This document shows positions 23,694 through 31,015 of a stretch of DNA of 35,993 bases, one piece after another. The position numbers and the translations under genes were made by a program. The notes beneath the pieces are model-generated. The model ran no database searches. It saw only the letters and a list, made by a program, of their open reading frames with translations, and was not told where the DNA came from. Source of the stretch: an uncultured Bacilli bacterium (GTDB lineage: Bacteria > Bacillota_I > Bacilli_A > RF39 > UBA660); assembly GCA_944363605.1 (NCBI GenBank), contig CALVUM010000012.1, positions 1 through 35,993 of the forward strand, given 5' to 3'. The stretch's first letter is position 1; each line of letters begins with the position of its first letter.

Positions 23694-24248
23694 ATGAAAG
23701 AAATTTTTTTGAGTCTCAAACCAGAAGCATTTAAGCTGATATTATATGGAATAAAAAAATATGAATATCGTAAAAGATTTTGTGATGAACCAGTAAGGGC
23801 TTATCTATATATAAGTGGTAAATCAAAACAAGTTGTTGGAATTGTCGATTTGGCAAGACCAATAAGATTAGATAAAACAAAAGAAGATTATGTTGATCAT
23901 CCAGAAACACTAAAAAGAGTGGAAAAGTATATTTTAGCTAGAAATGTGAATGCTATACCCATTTTATCTTTAACTTTATTTAAAGAACCACTTCATCTTA
24001 ATGAAATAAGACAAACTCTTCCCAAATTTATGCCTCCTCAAATGTACTATCTTTTAGAAAATAATCCTGCTTTAAAAAAAATAGTAGAAAATCAACCTCT
24101 AGGAAAAAGAGTTTTTACACGGAAACATGAAAAAATTGATTATGAAAATTTAGCAATGTCCAGTACCGATTTAAAAAAATTAGAAGCTTTTAAAAAGTTA
24201 AATACATTGCATACAAAAAACAAAGATTATGATAAGATTATTATGTAA
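23694..24248 (+). CDS. ASCH/YqfB-like domain protein
   Basis: 184 residues. The start IFLSLKPEAFKLILYGIKKYEYRKRF contains the ASCH hallmark (GxKxxExR) and is followed by a barrel-like segment (VRAYLYISGKSKQVVGIVDLA). The rest (about 90-184) is an extra helical region. It probably binds RNA or nucleotides and is the third ASCH protein of the window. AAGGAG ribosome binding site. The short membrane protein gene follows within 20 bp. Confidence 0.78.
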   Translation: MKEIFLSLKPEAFKLILYGIKKYEYRKRFCDEPVRAYLYISGKSKQVVGIVDLARPIRLDKTKEDYVDHPETLKRVEKYILARNVNAIPILSLTLFKEPLHLNEIRQTLPKFMPPQMYYLLENNPALKKIVENQPLGKRVFTRKHEKIDYENLAMSSTDLKKLEAFKKLNTLHTKNKDYDKIIM

Positions 24249-24267
24249 TATAAGAAAGGAAAAAATA

Positions 24268-24477
24268 ATGAAGAAAAAAATTCTTTTAGCAGGAATTATT
24301 ATCGTTTTATTAATTTTACTTGTTCCAATTCCATTTAAAATGAAAGATGGTGGAACTGTGGAATATAGGGCTCTTTTATATACAGTAACAAATTATCATC
24401 GTACTACGCTAGAAGGATATCAAGATGGATTAAAAATCGAAGTTTTAGGATTTGAAATTTTTAATAATTTTGAGTAA
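24268..24477 (+). CDS. Small single-pass membrane or secreted protein, 69 residues
   Basis: ATG 24268 with AAGAAAGG upstream. An earlier in-frame start at 24229 lies within the previous gene and lacks a site. Residues 4-22 form a hydrophobic helix (ILLAGIIIVLLILLVPIPF), followed by a ~45-residue outer part (KDGGTVEYRALLYTVTNYH). Such proteins occur in many Firmicutes without known function. Last gene of the run, followed by a terminator. Confidence 0.75.
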   Translation: MKKKILLAGIIIVLLILLVPIPFKMKDGGTVEYRALLYTVTNYHRTTLEGYQDGLKIEVLGFEIFNNFE

Positions 24478-24485
24478 AAAAATAA

Positions 24486-24512
24486 CTCCACATTTTGTGT
24501 GGATGTTTTTTA
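24486..24512 (+). terminator. Terminator of the 19.7-24.5 kb gene run
   Basis: TCCACA / TGTGGA hairpin with a 5-nt loop, then T-rich sequence. Confidence 0.7.
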
Positions 24513-24550
24513 TAAAATTTCGTTTATAATGGAAAAAAGGAGTGAAAGTT

Positions 24551-25987
24551 ATGGACCAAATTAAAATTGGACTTTTTATAGCTAAATGTCGTAAAGAAAA
24601 AGGATTGACCCAACAAGAACTTGCCGATAAATTGCATGTGACAGACCGAGCTATATCAAATTGGGAGACAGGAAGAAGGATGCCAGATATTTCTTTTTAT
24701 AAACCATTATGTGAAATTTTAGATATTTCTGTCAATGAACTGATTCATGGAGAACACATCGCCAAAGAAAAATTCATTTCAACAACAGATGAGACCCTTA
24801 TTAAAGCTTTGCATCAAAGTGTTGTAGAAAAAAGAAAATCTAGAAATGCTATGATTCTGTTGATTGCTCTTTTATTAATTATTATTTTAGCAATTCTTTC
24901 TTATCACCTTTCTCGTTATCCTAAAATAGATATTCATAATATTGTCTTATCCCCGAGTGACCCAGATAAAAAAGCATCTTTAGAAAAACAATTTTCTTAT
25001 AAACTCGATCAACAAGAATATGATATTTATTACTATGGCATCGAGAATTTTGAACTCTGTGATGAAAAAGGGTGTTATTTTCTTAAAAATGCTTTAGATA
25101 TGGAACAAACAAGTATCAAAAAAATTCAAGCTTTTTTAGATAAAGAATATGCATTAGGAAATATTTCTAGAATGGGCTTATATGACGGTGGGACACTGAT
25201 TTATGAAAATAATCAAAATGCCATGATTTTTTGCAATACATTAGAAGGAAATAAAGATGTGTATTTTGGAACAAAGGAAATGATTCTAAGTTTACAAAAT
25301 TCTTATTGTCAAAAAGAAAGCCTTCCACCAATAAAATTTATTCGAACCTACCATGTAAGTAAAATAACTGAAAATACTGAAGATGAAAATTCCATATATG
25401 TAACTTTAAAACCAAATAATGGAGAAGAGACAACGGTAAAAATTTCTAAAAGGTTTTCCATTACTGTAGGACTTGATTACGAATTTTCTTTTTATACATT
25501 AGAAAAATTTGCAGATACAATTTCTAATATATTTGAATATTCTGTTTTAGTTTCGGTTTATGAAACTTCAAAATCGCCCGAAGAACAAATAAACGAACCA
25601 ATTTATGTAAATGAAAAAATGGAAAGTACAGCTGAATTAAATGAAGCAGAAAATGTTGTAATGGAAATTAAAGAGGGAACATTAACCAATAAAAAAGCCA
25701 CGATTGTAATAACAGATTTAAGTGGCAAAGATCATACTTATGGAGATTATTACCGAATTGACAAATTAAAAGATGGAACTTGGCAAGAAGTAAAAGAAGT
25801 CGCAGATAATGCGATGTGGAATGACATTGGTTACGGCGTGGATAGAGAAGGTAAGTTAGAATTAGAAATAAACTGGGAGTGGCTATACGGTACTCTTCCA
25901 AAAGGGCGTTACCGAATAGTTAAAGATGTCTTAGAAGGACCAGAAAATAAAAAACTCTATTTTTCAACAGAGTTTACGCTTGAATAG
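24551..25987 (+). CDS. XRE regulator with membrane segment and Ig-like extracytoplasmic domain
   Basis: 478 residues from ATG 24551. A GTG at 24542 lies in the AGGAGTG ribosome binding site. Residues 1-65 form a HTH_3 domain (LTQQELADKLHVTDRAISNWE). A transmembrane helix is at about 99-120. The outer ~350 residues end in an Ig-like domain (about 355-478) with the pattern YYRIDKL, WEWLYGTLPKGRYRIVKDV and FSTEFTL, as in the bacterial Ig-like family PF20251. The design fits a one-component membrane sensor that binds an extracellular ligand and DNA. There are several cysteines (about 170-175) in the middle part. The MGMT-like gene follows after 12 bp, so it may be a regulated partner. Confidence 0.88.
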   Translation: MDQIKIGLFIAKCRKEKGLTQQELADKLHVTDRAISNWETGRRMPDISFYKPLCEILDISVNELIHGEHIAKEKFISTTDETLIKALHQSVVEKRKSRNAMILLIALLLIIILAILSYHLSRYPKIDIHNIVLSPSDPDKKASLEKQFSYKLDQQEYDIYYYGIENFELCDEKGCYFLKNALDMEQTSIKKIQAFLDKEYALGNISRMGLYDGGTLIYENNQNAMIFCNTLEGNKDVYFGTKEMILSLQNSYCQKESLPPIKFIRTYHVSKITENTEDENSIYVTLKPNNGEETTVKISKRFSITVGLDYEFSFYTLEKFADTISNIFEYSVLVSVYETSKSPEEQINEPIYVNEKMESTAELNEAENVVMEIKEGTLTNKKATIVITDLSGKDHTYGDYYRIDKLKDGTWQEVKEVADNAMWNDIGYGVDREGKLELEINWEWLYGTLPKGRYRIVKDVLEGPENKKLYFSTEFTLE

Positions 25988-25999
25988 AAAGGATTTTCT

Positions 26000-26308
26000 A
26001 TGAAAAAAGTTTTAAATGAAGAGCTTATCGATTTCGTTCTTTCCATTGTTTTAGAAATTCCCGAAGGAAAAGTGGCAACCTATGGACAAATTGCGGAGTT
26101 GGCAAATCATCCAAAAAACGCTAGGTTAGTCGGCAAAATCCTTAGCATGTCTGAATTTTTTGGCGACTATCCTTGTCATCGGGTAGTAAATCATAATGGT
26201 AGAGTTGCTCCAAATTTTAAAGAACAAAAAAGCCTTTTAGAAATGGAAGGTATTACATTTAAAGATGAAAGCCATGTCGATTTAAAAAAGTTTCAATGGA
26301 AAGTATAA
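26000..26308 (+). CDS. MGMT-family protein (C-terminal domain only, active Cys present)
   Basis: 102 residues with only the DNA-binding/methyl-acceptor half of O6-alkylguanine-DNA alkyltransferase. The winged helix PEGKVATYGQIAELA is followed by YPCHRVVN with Cys59. ATL proteins have Trp or another residue in this position, so unlike them this one could accept alkyl groups. It is distinct from the full-length Ogt at 28508. It follows the XRE sensor by 12 bp. A perfect 11-bp stem terminator lies just after it. Confidence 0.9.
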   Translation: MKKVLNEELIDFVLSIVLEIPEGKVATYGQIAELANHPKNARLVGKILSMSEFFGDYPCHRVVNHNGRVAPNFKEQKSLLEMEGITFKDESHVDLKKFQWKV

Positions 26309-26331
26309 AAGATTTCTAATCTTTTATATTT
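26304..26331. terminator. Bidirectional terminator
   Basis: TATAAAAGATT / AATCTTTTATA is an exact 11-bp stem with a 3-nt loop, between the convergent MGMT-like and MerR genes. Confidence 0.75.
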
Positions 26332-26770
26332 GATGAATTTTTTGATAAATATTTCTTATCTGTTTTGGCATTTTTTCCTGCGGATAGTTTTTTACTTTTT
26401 CTTCTGATTTTTCTTTTGAAGCTGTCTCATAGTACCAACATTTAAATTCAATGAGTTCCAAAGCTTCTTTTAATTCATTTATTTTTTGTAAGACATTTTC
26501 TTTCTGTTTTAAAAATATTTCTTTTCTCTTTAAAATACTTTCATCCCCTAAGGAAGCCAAGTACATAAATTCTTTGATATCTTTAATTTGTAATCCACTC
26601 ATTTTTAGACAGTGAATAACTTTTAAAGTTTCTATATGATTTTCTGTAAATATTCGGTTCCCACTTTTATCCTTTTTCATATTAAGAAAAAGCCCTTCCT
26701 TATCATAATAACGCAAAGTAGAAATAGGAATATTTAAAGATTTTGCTACTTCGCCAATAGAATATTTCAT
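26324..26770 (-). CDS. MerR-family transcriptional regulator
   Basis: 148 residues from ATG 26770 (AGGAG ~10 nt upstream). A longer frame up to 26845 would run across the divergent promoter, so it is rejected. The N-terminus KYSIGEVAKSLNIPISTLRYYDKEGL is the MerR winged HTH, followed by LKMSGLQIKDIKEF and a long coiled coil (about 85-120). There is a single Cys in the C-terminal region (about 116), in line with small-molecule sensing members. It is divergent from the membrane-anchored flavodoxin gene, and the MerR-type promoter lies between them. Confidence 0.9.
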   Translation of the reverse strand: MKYSIGEVAKSLNIPISTLRYYDKEGLFLNMKKDKSGNRIFTENHIETLKVIHCLKMSGLQIKDIKEFMYLASLGDESILKRKEIFLKQKENVLQKINELKEALELIEFKCWYYETASKEKSEEKVKNYPQEKMPKQIRNIYQKIHQI

Positions 26771-26797
26771 AAAATTTTCATCTCCTAAAATTTTTTC

Positions 26798-26828
26798 TTG
26801 ACCTAAAGCTAAGTTTAGGTGATAGAAT
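26798..26828 (+). promoter_or_regulatory. MerR-type promoter and operator of the flavodoxin gene
   Basis: -35 TTGACC (26798-26803) and -10 TAGAAT (26823-26828) are separated by 19 bp, two more than optimal, the hallmark of MerR-activated promoters. The inverted repeat ACCTAAA / TTTAGGT (26801-26807, 26814-26820) lies in the spacer. It drives transcription towards 26889. Confidence 0.8.
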
Positions 26829-26888
26829 GATTTTATCAGGGACAAAAAGAAGAGTCAATAAAAAAATTTAGAAAGAAGGAATAATTTT

Positions 26889-27518
26889 ATGAAACAAAAA
26901 TTATGGATAGGGATAGGAGTCGTTTTGATTTTTCTAATTGGAATTGGAGTCTTTATTTGGTTTAATAAAGAAAACAATGCCTTAGAAAATAATCGAGAAC
27001 CTGAAATAATTGAAGATGAGCCAAACGATAATCAACCTACTATAAACGAACGAAGTGTGGTTATTTATTTTTCAGCAACAGGAAACACAGAACGAATCGC
27101 AAACCTTATAAACGAAGTAACAAATAATGATATTATCGAAATCGTGCCTAAAGTTGCCTACACAAGTGAAGATTTAAATTACAATAATGATGATTCACGA
27201 GCTAACAAAGAACAACAAGATAGCGAAAGTCGCCCTGAAATTGCCGAAGAAATTGATATTACAAATTACGATGTAATTTATTTAGGTTATCCAATTTGGT
27301 GGGAAGACGTACCACATATTATTTTAACTTTCCTAGATAATCAATATATGAGTGAAAAAACAATTATTCCATTTTGTACATCAGGTGGTTCTGGAATATC
27401 TACAAGTGTTGAAACTTTAAAAGAATATTCTAATGGACGGGTTTTAGAAGGAAGAAGATTTAGTGGAAATGCCACGAAAGATGAAGTGGAAAATTGGCTA
27501 AAAAGTTTAAATTTATAA
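26889..27518 (+). CDS. Membrane-anchored flavodoxin
   Basis: 209 residues. An N-terminal transmembrane anchor (about 6-24) and acidic linker (25-52) precede a flavodoxin domain with FMN loop FSATGNTERIA (61-71), GYPIWW (about 136-141) and CTSGGSG. The positive side of the hydrophobic segment is N-terminal, so the flavodoxin domain should be outside the membrane, unusual for an FMN electron carrier. AAGAAGGA ribosome binding site. It is controlled by the divergent MerR through a 19-bp-spacer promoter. Related by sequence blocks to the soluble flavodoxin at 11348. Confidence 0.9.
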   Translation: MKQKLWIGIGVVLIFLIGIGVFIWFNKENNALENNREPEIIEDEPNDNQPTINERSVVIYFSATGNTERIANLINEVTNNDIIEIVPKVAYTSEDLNYNNDDSRANKEQQDSESRPEIAEEIDITNYDVIYLGYPIWWEDVPHIILTFLDNQYMSEKTIIPFCTSGGSGISTSVETLKEYSNGRVLEGRRFSGNATKDEVENWLKSLNL

Positions 27519-27566
27519 AATAAGAAAAATATGGTAAAATAAAAATATAAGAATGGAGACGATATT

Positions 27567-27962
27567 ATGGAAAAAGCAAAAGTTTATTTTATTCGGGAGA
27601 TAACCCCAGAAAACATTATTAAAGCCTATGAAGCTTTAGGAAAAAAATTAGAAGGAAAAATTGCTGTTAAAATGCATTCTGGAGAACAAGGAAATCCTAA
27701 CTACTTAAGACCAGAATTTGTAAAAGATGTTGTTAATTACGTAAATGGAACCGTTGTTGAATGTAATACTGCCTATGAAGGAGCTAGAAATACAACGGAG
27801 AAACATCAAAAATTAATTGAAGAACATGAATGGAATAAATATTTTCCATTTGACTTATTGGATGCTGAAGGCCCAGATATGGTTCTTACTATTCCAGAAG
27901 GAGAAGTTTTAAAAGAAAATTATGTTGAAAAAAATATGTTCAAAATAAAAGAAGAACTCTAA
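27567..27962 (+). CDS. Truncated DUF362-family protein
   Basis: 131 residues matching only the N-terminal third of DUF362 iron-sulphur-associated proteins: KVYFIREITPENIIKAYEAL, VKMHSGEQGNPNYLRPEF, VVECNTAYEGARNTTEKH and DAEGPDMVLTIPEG. Full-length relatives have ~350 residues and continue with a SHFKGH-type segment, which is absent here. The frame ends in EKNMFKIKEEL and is followed at once by a hairpin and the stop region of tag, so the rest has been deleted. GGAGACG ribosome binding site is intact. It is likely a non-functional remnant, or a single-domain version. Confidence 0.8.
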   Translation: MEKAKVYFIREITPENIIKAYEALGKKLEGKIAVKMHSGEQGNPNYLRPEFVKDVVNYVNGTVVECNTAYEGARNTTEKHQKLIEEHEWNKYFPFDLLDAEGPDMVLTIPEGEVLKENYVEKNMFKIKEEL

Positions 27963-27972
27963 CGTTCTTTTT
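27950..27972. terminator. Hairpin at the end of the truncated DUF362 gene
   Basis: AGAAC / GTTCT stem followed by T-rich sequence. Being A/T flanked, it can serve both the DUF362 remnant and tag. Confidence 0.55.
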
Positions 27973-28511
27973 TACTTTTTATATAAAAAACATTCCTTAT
28001 CATGAGAATAGATAACTCCAATAGCTTGCAAATAAGAATAAATAATGACTGTACCCACAAACTTCATCCCTCGACGCTTTAAATCTTTGGAAATACTATC
28101 GGATAGTGAAGAGTGTGTACACCCAATTTCATGATAAACTTTACCCTTAGTAAAAGTTTCTAAATAAGTATAAAAACTACCATATTCTTTGACAATTCCT
28201 TTAAAAATACGTGCATTAGTAATACTAGCATCTATTTTTCTCTTATTTCGAATAATATTTTTGTTTACAGCTAATTCTTTCTTTTTCTTTTCATCATACG
28301 CGCAAACTTTATCGATATCAAAAAAGTCATAAGATTTTCGAAAATCTTCTCTTTTATTTAAAATGCATTCCCAAGAAAGTCCTGCTTGAAAAGATTCTAA
28401 AAGTAACATTTCAAATAAATACGTATCAGAGGTATTTAAAACTCCCCATTCTTCATCATGGTATTTTATATAGGTTGGATTTTTCAGATTACACCAACTA
28501 CATCGTTTCAT
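27972..28511 (-). CDS. tag: DNA-3-methyladenine glycosylase I
   Basis: 179 residues, normal length. The zinc site of the Tag family is visible: Cys4 (KRCSWC), His18 (YHDEEWG), and the C-terminal YSHDKECF pair. LLLESFQAGLSWECILNKRE carries the catalytic Glu and the FQAGLSW signature. It removes 3-methyladenine from DNA. Its ATG overlaps the ogt stop by 4 bp (28508-28511), so the two form a repair operon ogt-tag. Confidence 0.95.
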   Translation of the reverse strand: MKRCSWCNLKNPTYIKYHDEEWGVLNTSDTYLFEMLLLESFQAGLSWECILNKREDFRKSYDFFDIDKVCAYDEKKKKELAVNKNIIRNKRKIDASITNARIFKGIVKEYGSFYTYLETFTKGKVYHEIGCTHSSLSDSISKDLKRRGMKFVGTVIIYSYLQAIGVIYSHDKECFLYKK

Positions 28512-29041
28512 AAAGCAGTTCCTTTGGTAGGGATAGAAAATTTTGAAATATCCACTTTTTCTATTTCTAATAATTTCACTTTATTTTGAATTCCACCACC
28601 ATAACCGGTAAGGCTACCATTTGTCCCGACAACACGGTGGCATGGAATAATAATACATATCGGATTCCAGCCTACAGCCCCGCCAACTGCTTGAGAAGAC
28701 ATTCTGGTTAAACCGCGTTTTTTGGCAATTTCCACAGCAATATCCTTATAAGTAATAACCTTACCATAAGGAATTTTTTTTAGAATCTCAAGTACTTCTT
28801 CTCGAAAAGGAGTTAAACCAGGAATCTTATATTGAAGCGTAAAAGAAGGAATTTCCCCACGAAAATAAATATCTAACCATTTGCAAGTCTCATCAAAAAT
28901 GGGGAGATCCTTCTCTACGTAAGAACCTATATGCTTAGAAGAATCTTTGGATCCTTCAAACCATAAGCCAGTTAAAAATTCGCCATCACTGGTTAAAAAA
29001 ATATTTCCGAGTTTAGAAGCATATACTTTTTGATAATTCAT
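28508..29041 (-). CDS. ogt: Methylated-DNA-protein-cysteine methyltransferase
   Basis: 177 residues from ATG 29041, with AAAGG ~11 nt upstream. The GTG at 29050 is too near that site. It has the N-terminal domain (SKLGNIFLTSDGEFLTGLWF) and the complete C-terminal methyltransferase domain: FREEVLEILKKIPYGKVITY and IIPCHRVVGTNGSLTGYGGG with acceptor Cys134. It transfers methyl from O6-methylguanine to itself in a suicide reaction. It is coupled with tag. It comes after a membrane MutS-like ATPase on the same strand. Confidence 0.95.
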   Translation of the reverse strand: MNYQKVYASKLGNIFLTSDGEFLTGLWFEGSKDSSKHIGSYVEKDLPIFDETCKWLDIYFRGEIPSFTLQYKIPGLTPFREEVLEILKKIPYGKVITYKDIAVEIAKKRGLTRMSSQAVGGAVGWNPICIIIPCHRVVGTNGSLTGYGGGIQNKVKLLEIEKVDISKFSIPTKGTAL

Positions 29042-29104
29042 AAAAATCACAACCTTTTTAATTTTTTTTAGTATAACATCCTTACTTTTAGAAAAAAAGG
29101 ATCT

Positions 29105-30835
29105 TTAGTCAATAATTCCTAATTCCTTCATTAAATATTTCGCGTTCGTAGTCTTACATTGACCTTTCTTAATCTTATAATCAAAAAGAATTTTTCCATT
29201 TTGATAATTTTCAGCAAAATGATAATTTTTAATTTCTTTATTATCCAATTGACATAATTCAAAATCGTGAGTAGTTAAAAGGACAATACAATTAAGTTTT
29301 GAAAATCTTTTTACAATTTCTGTCGCGCCTAGAATACGATCATTATAGTTCGTTCCCTTAAATATTTCATCAATAAAAATAATCATTAAATTTTTAGTCA
29401 ATTCACTATAATTCAAAATCTCTTTAATTTTCTTTAATTCAGCATAAAAAGTGGATATGCCATTTGTGATATCATCTTGAACATTGATTGAAGTAAACAA
29501 TTTTCCAATTGGAGCCTTAAATTCTTTTGCATTTACATAAGACCCGTTATAAGCAAGAAGAAGATTCACAGCAATTGTTTTCATAAAAGTTGTTTTCCCA
29601 CTCATATTTGAACCTGTAATAATGATAATATCTTTTTCTGTTTGAAAATCATTTGCTTGACACGTTTCTTCCTGTAATAAAGGATGTTTCAAAGAAGAAA
29701 AATCCATTTTTACCTCTTTTATAATTTTAGGTATACATATTTCCTTTTTGACTAATCCAATAGTTGTAAAACTAATCAAAGTTTCAAATTCTTCCAAAGA
29801 TAAAATACTTTTCTTAAACGCATCAAAATTTTCTTTAAGTAAATGCGTGTACTGATATAGAAGAATAAAATTTAAAGAACCAAAAATATTAAAAAATAAA
29901 TAAGTCAAAAAGTTTAATCGTAAGGTATCTAAATTAGTAATTCCAATAAGTTTCTTTAAAACTTCTTTTCCTTTTAAAATATCTTCCTTTATTTGCTGAT
30001 TTTTTTTAGCTTTAAATTTTTCTTTTTCAAAAAGTTCAAAAACATTTTTTAAATTTTGAAATTTTCGACAATTTTCACTAATACTTTGAAATTCTGTTTT
30101 ATAAATATGCATATACAAATAAGAAACAATAATTTGAAAAAACAATAAACCAACAAAAATATAAGGTTTAATAATTGTGAGCATAGATAAAACAAAAGTA
30201 CCAATTGTAAGAAAAGAGAAAAGAAGAGAAATATAAAGATTTATATCTTTACAATTTGTTTTTTTATTTAAATCTATTAAATGTTTCTGATAATCAATTT
30301 CTTTTATATGAGCAATTTCGCTCATTCTTTTTTGAAATTCTAAAAGAAAAGGAACTTTTAAAGTAAGTTCTTGAATTGCCTTTTGATTTTCTAAGATTTC
30401 CTCTTCTTGATAATCATTTAAACGAAGTTTCGATAATAACTTCTTTTTTCCATTTAAAGAAAAAGTAAAATCAAGATATTTAAAAAGACCATTTTCCCCA
30501 AAAACATTAATATCTGTTCCATAACTATTGTCTAATTGAATAATTTCTTTTTCTTCTTCTTTCCAGCTATTGTTGGTTCGGTTTTCATATTTTTGAATAA
30601 TCTCAAGATATTTCATTTGTTCTTTCATTTTTTTCTTTATCTTAACATGAAAAATACAAACTACAATAAAAAGGACTATCATAAAATAACCAAAAATATT
30701 AAGGTGCAAGATAACAAAAAGAAGCCAAAGAAAAAAGAGTAGAAGACGGATATTGGCATAGAAATTACTCCGTTTTTGATTTATTTTTATTTTTTTCAAA
30801 CAATCTTCTTTAATCTCTAAAAGTTTTTTATTCAT
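29105..30835 (-). CDS. Membrane-embedded MutS-like ATPase
   Basis: 576 residues. The C-terminal ~200 residues are a MutS domain V ATPase: Walker A TGSNMSGKTTF (407-417), INVQDDITNGISTFYAE (450-466), Walker B MIIFIDEIFKGT (484-495) and TTHD (521-524). The mismatch-recognition domain I is absent. Two hydrophobic pairs (about 31-63 and 198-243) and another segment (about 308-328) predict membrane insertion, unusual for a MutS relative. The helical lever part of MutS is partly recognisable (about 115-200). The role is unknown and mismatch repair is unlikely. GGAGGG ribosome binding site. It lies upstream of ogt-tag, which has its own TATACT-type -10, so it may be independent. Confidence 0.85.
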   Translation of the reverse strand: MNKKLLEIKEDCLKKIKINQKRSNFYANIRLLLFFLWLLFVILHLNIFGYFMIVLFIVVCIFHVKIKKKMKEQMKYLEIIQKYENRTNNSWKEEEKEIIQLDNSYGTDINVFGENGLFKYLDFTFSLNGKKKLLSKLRLNDYQEEEILENQKAIQELTLKVPFLLEFQKRMSEIAHIKEIDYQKHLIDLNKKTNCKDINLYISLLFSFLTIGTFVLSMLTIIKPYIFVGLLFFQIIVSYLYMHIYKTEFQSISENCRKFQNLKNVFELFEKEKFKAKKNQQIKEDILKGKEVLKKLIGITNLDTLRLNFLTYLFFNIFGSLNFILLYQYTHLLKENFDAFKKSILSLEEFETLISFTTIGLVKKEICIPKIIKEVKMDFSSLKHPLLQEETCQANDFQTEKDIIIITGSNMSGKTTFMKTIAVNLLLAYNGSYVNAKEFKAPIGKLFTSINVQDDITNGISTFYAELKKIKEILNYSELTKNLMIIFIDEIFKGTNYNDRILGATEIVKRFSKLNCIVLLTTHDFELCQLDNKEIKNYHFAENYQNGKILFDYKIKKGQCKTTNAKYLMKELGIID

Positions 30836-30943
30836 AAGGATCCCTCCGTTTCATTATAAAAGGATTATAACACACTTAAAGCTAAAGTAGAAAGAGGAGT
30901 TTTAGCGAAATAGAGTAGTATAGATAAAAACTATAAATAGATG

Positions 30944-30973
30944 TATAAAAAACTAGACAAAAGCTGTCCAGTT
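30944..30973 (-). terminator. Terminator of the alpha/beta hydrolase operon
   Basis: On the minus strand AACTGGACA / TGTCTAGTT (9 bp, one G-U), 5-nt loop, then a T run. It lies ~40 bp after the stop at 31016. Confidence 0.8.
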
Positions 30974-31015
30974 AAAATTATTCAGTAAAAAATGTTTTTT
31001 GTTCTGTTATTCTAT

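Noticed and set aside
26770-26845. Longer MerR start giving 25 extra residues
   Set aside because: The extension runs across the MerR operator and promoter and lacks a ribosome binding site, while all MerR proteins begin near the HTH.
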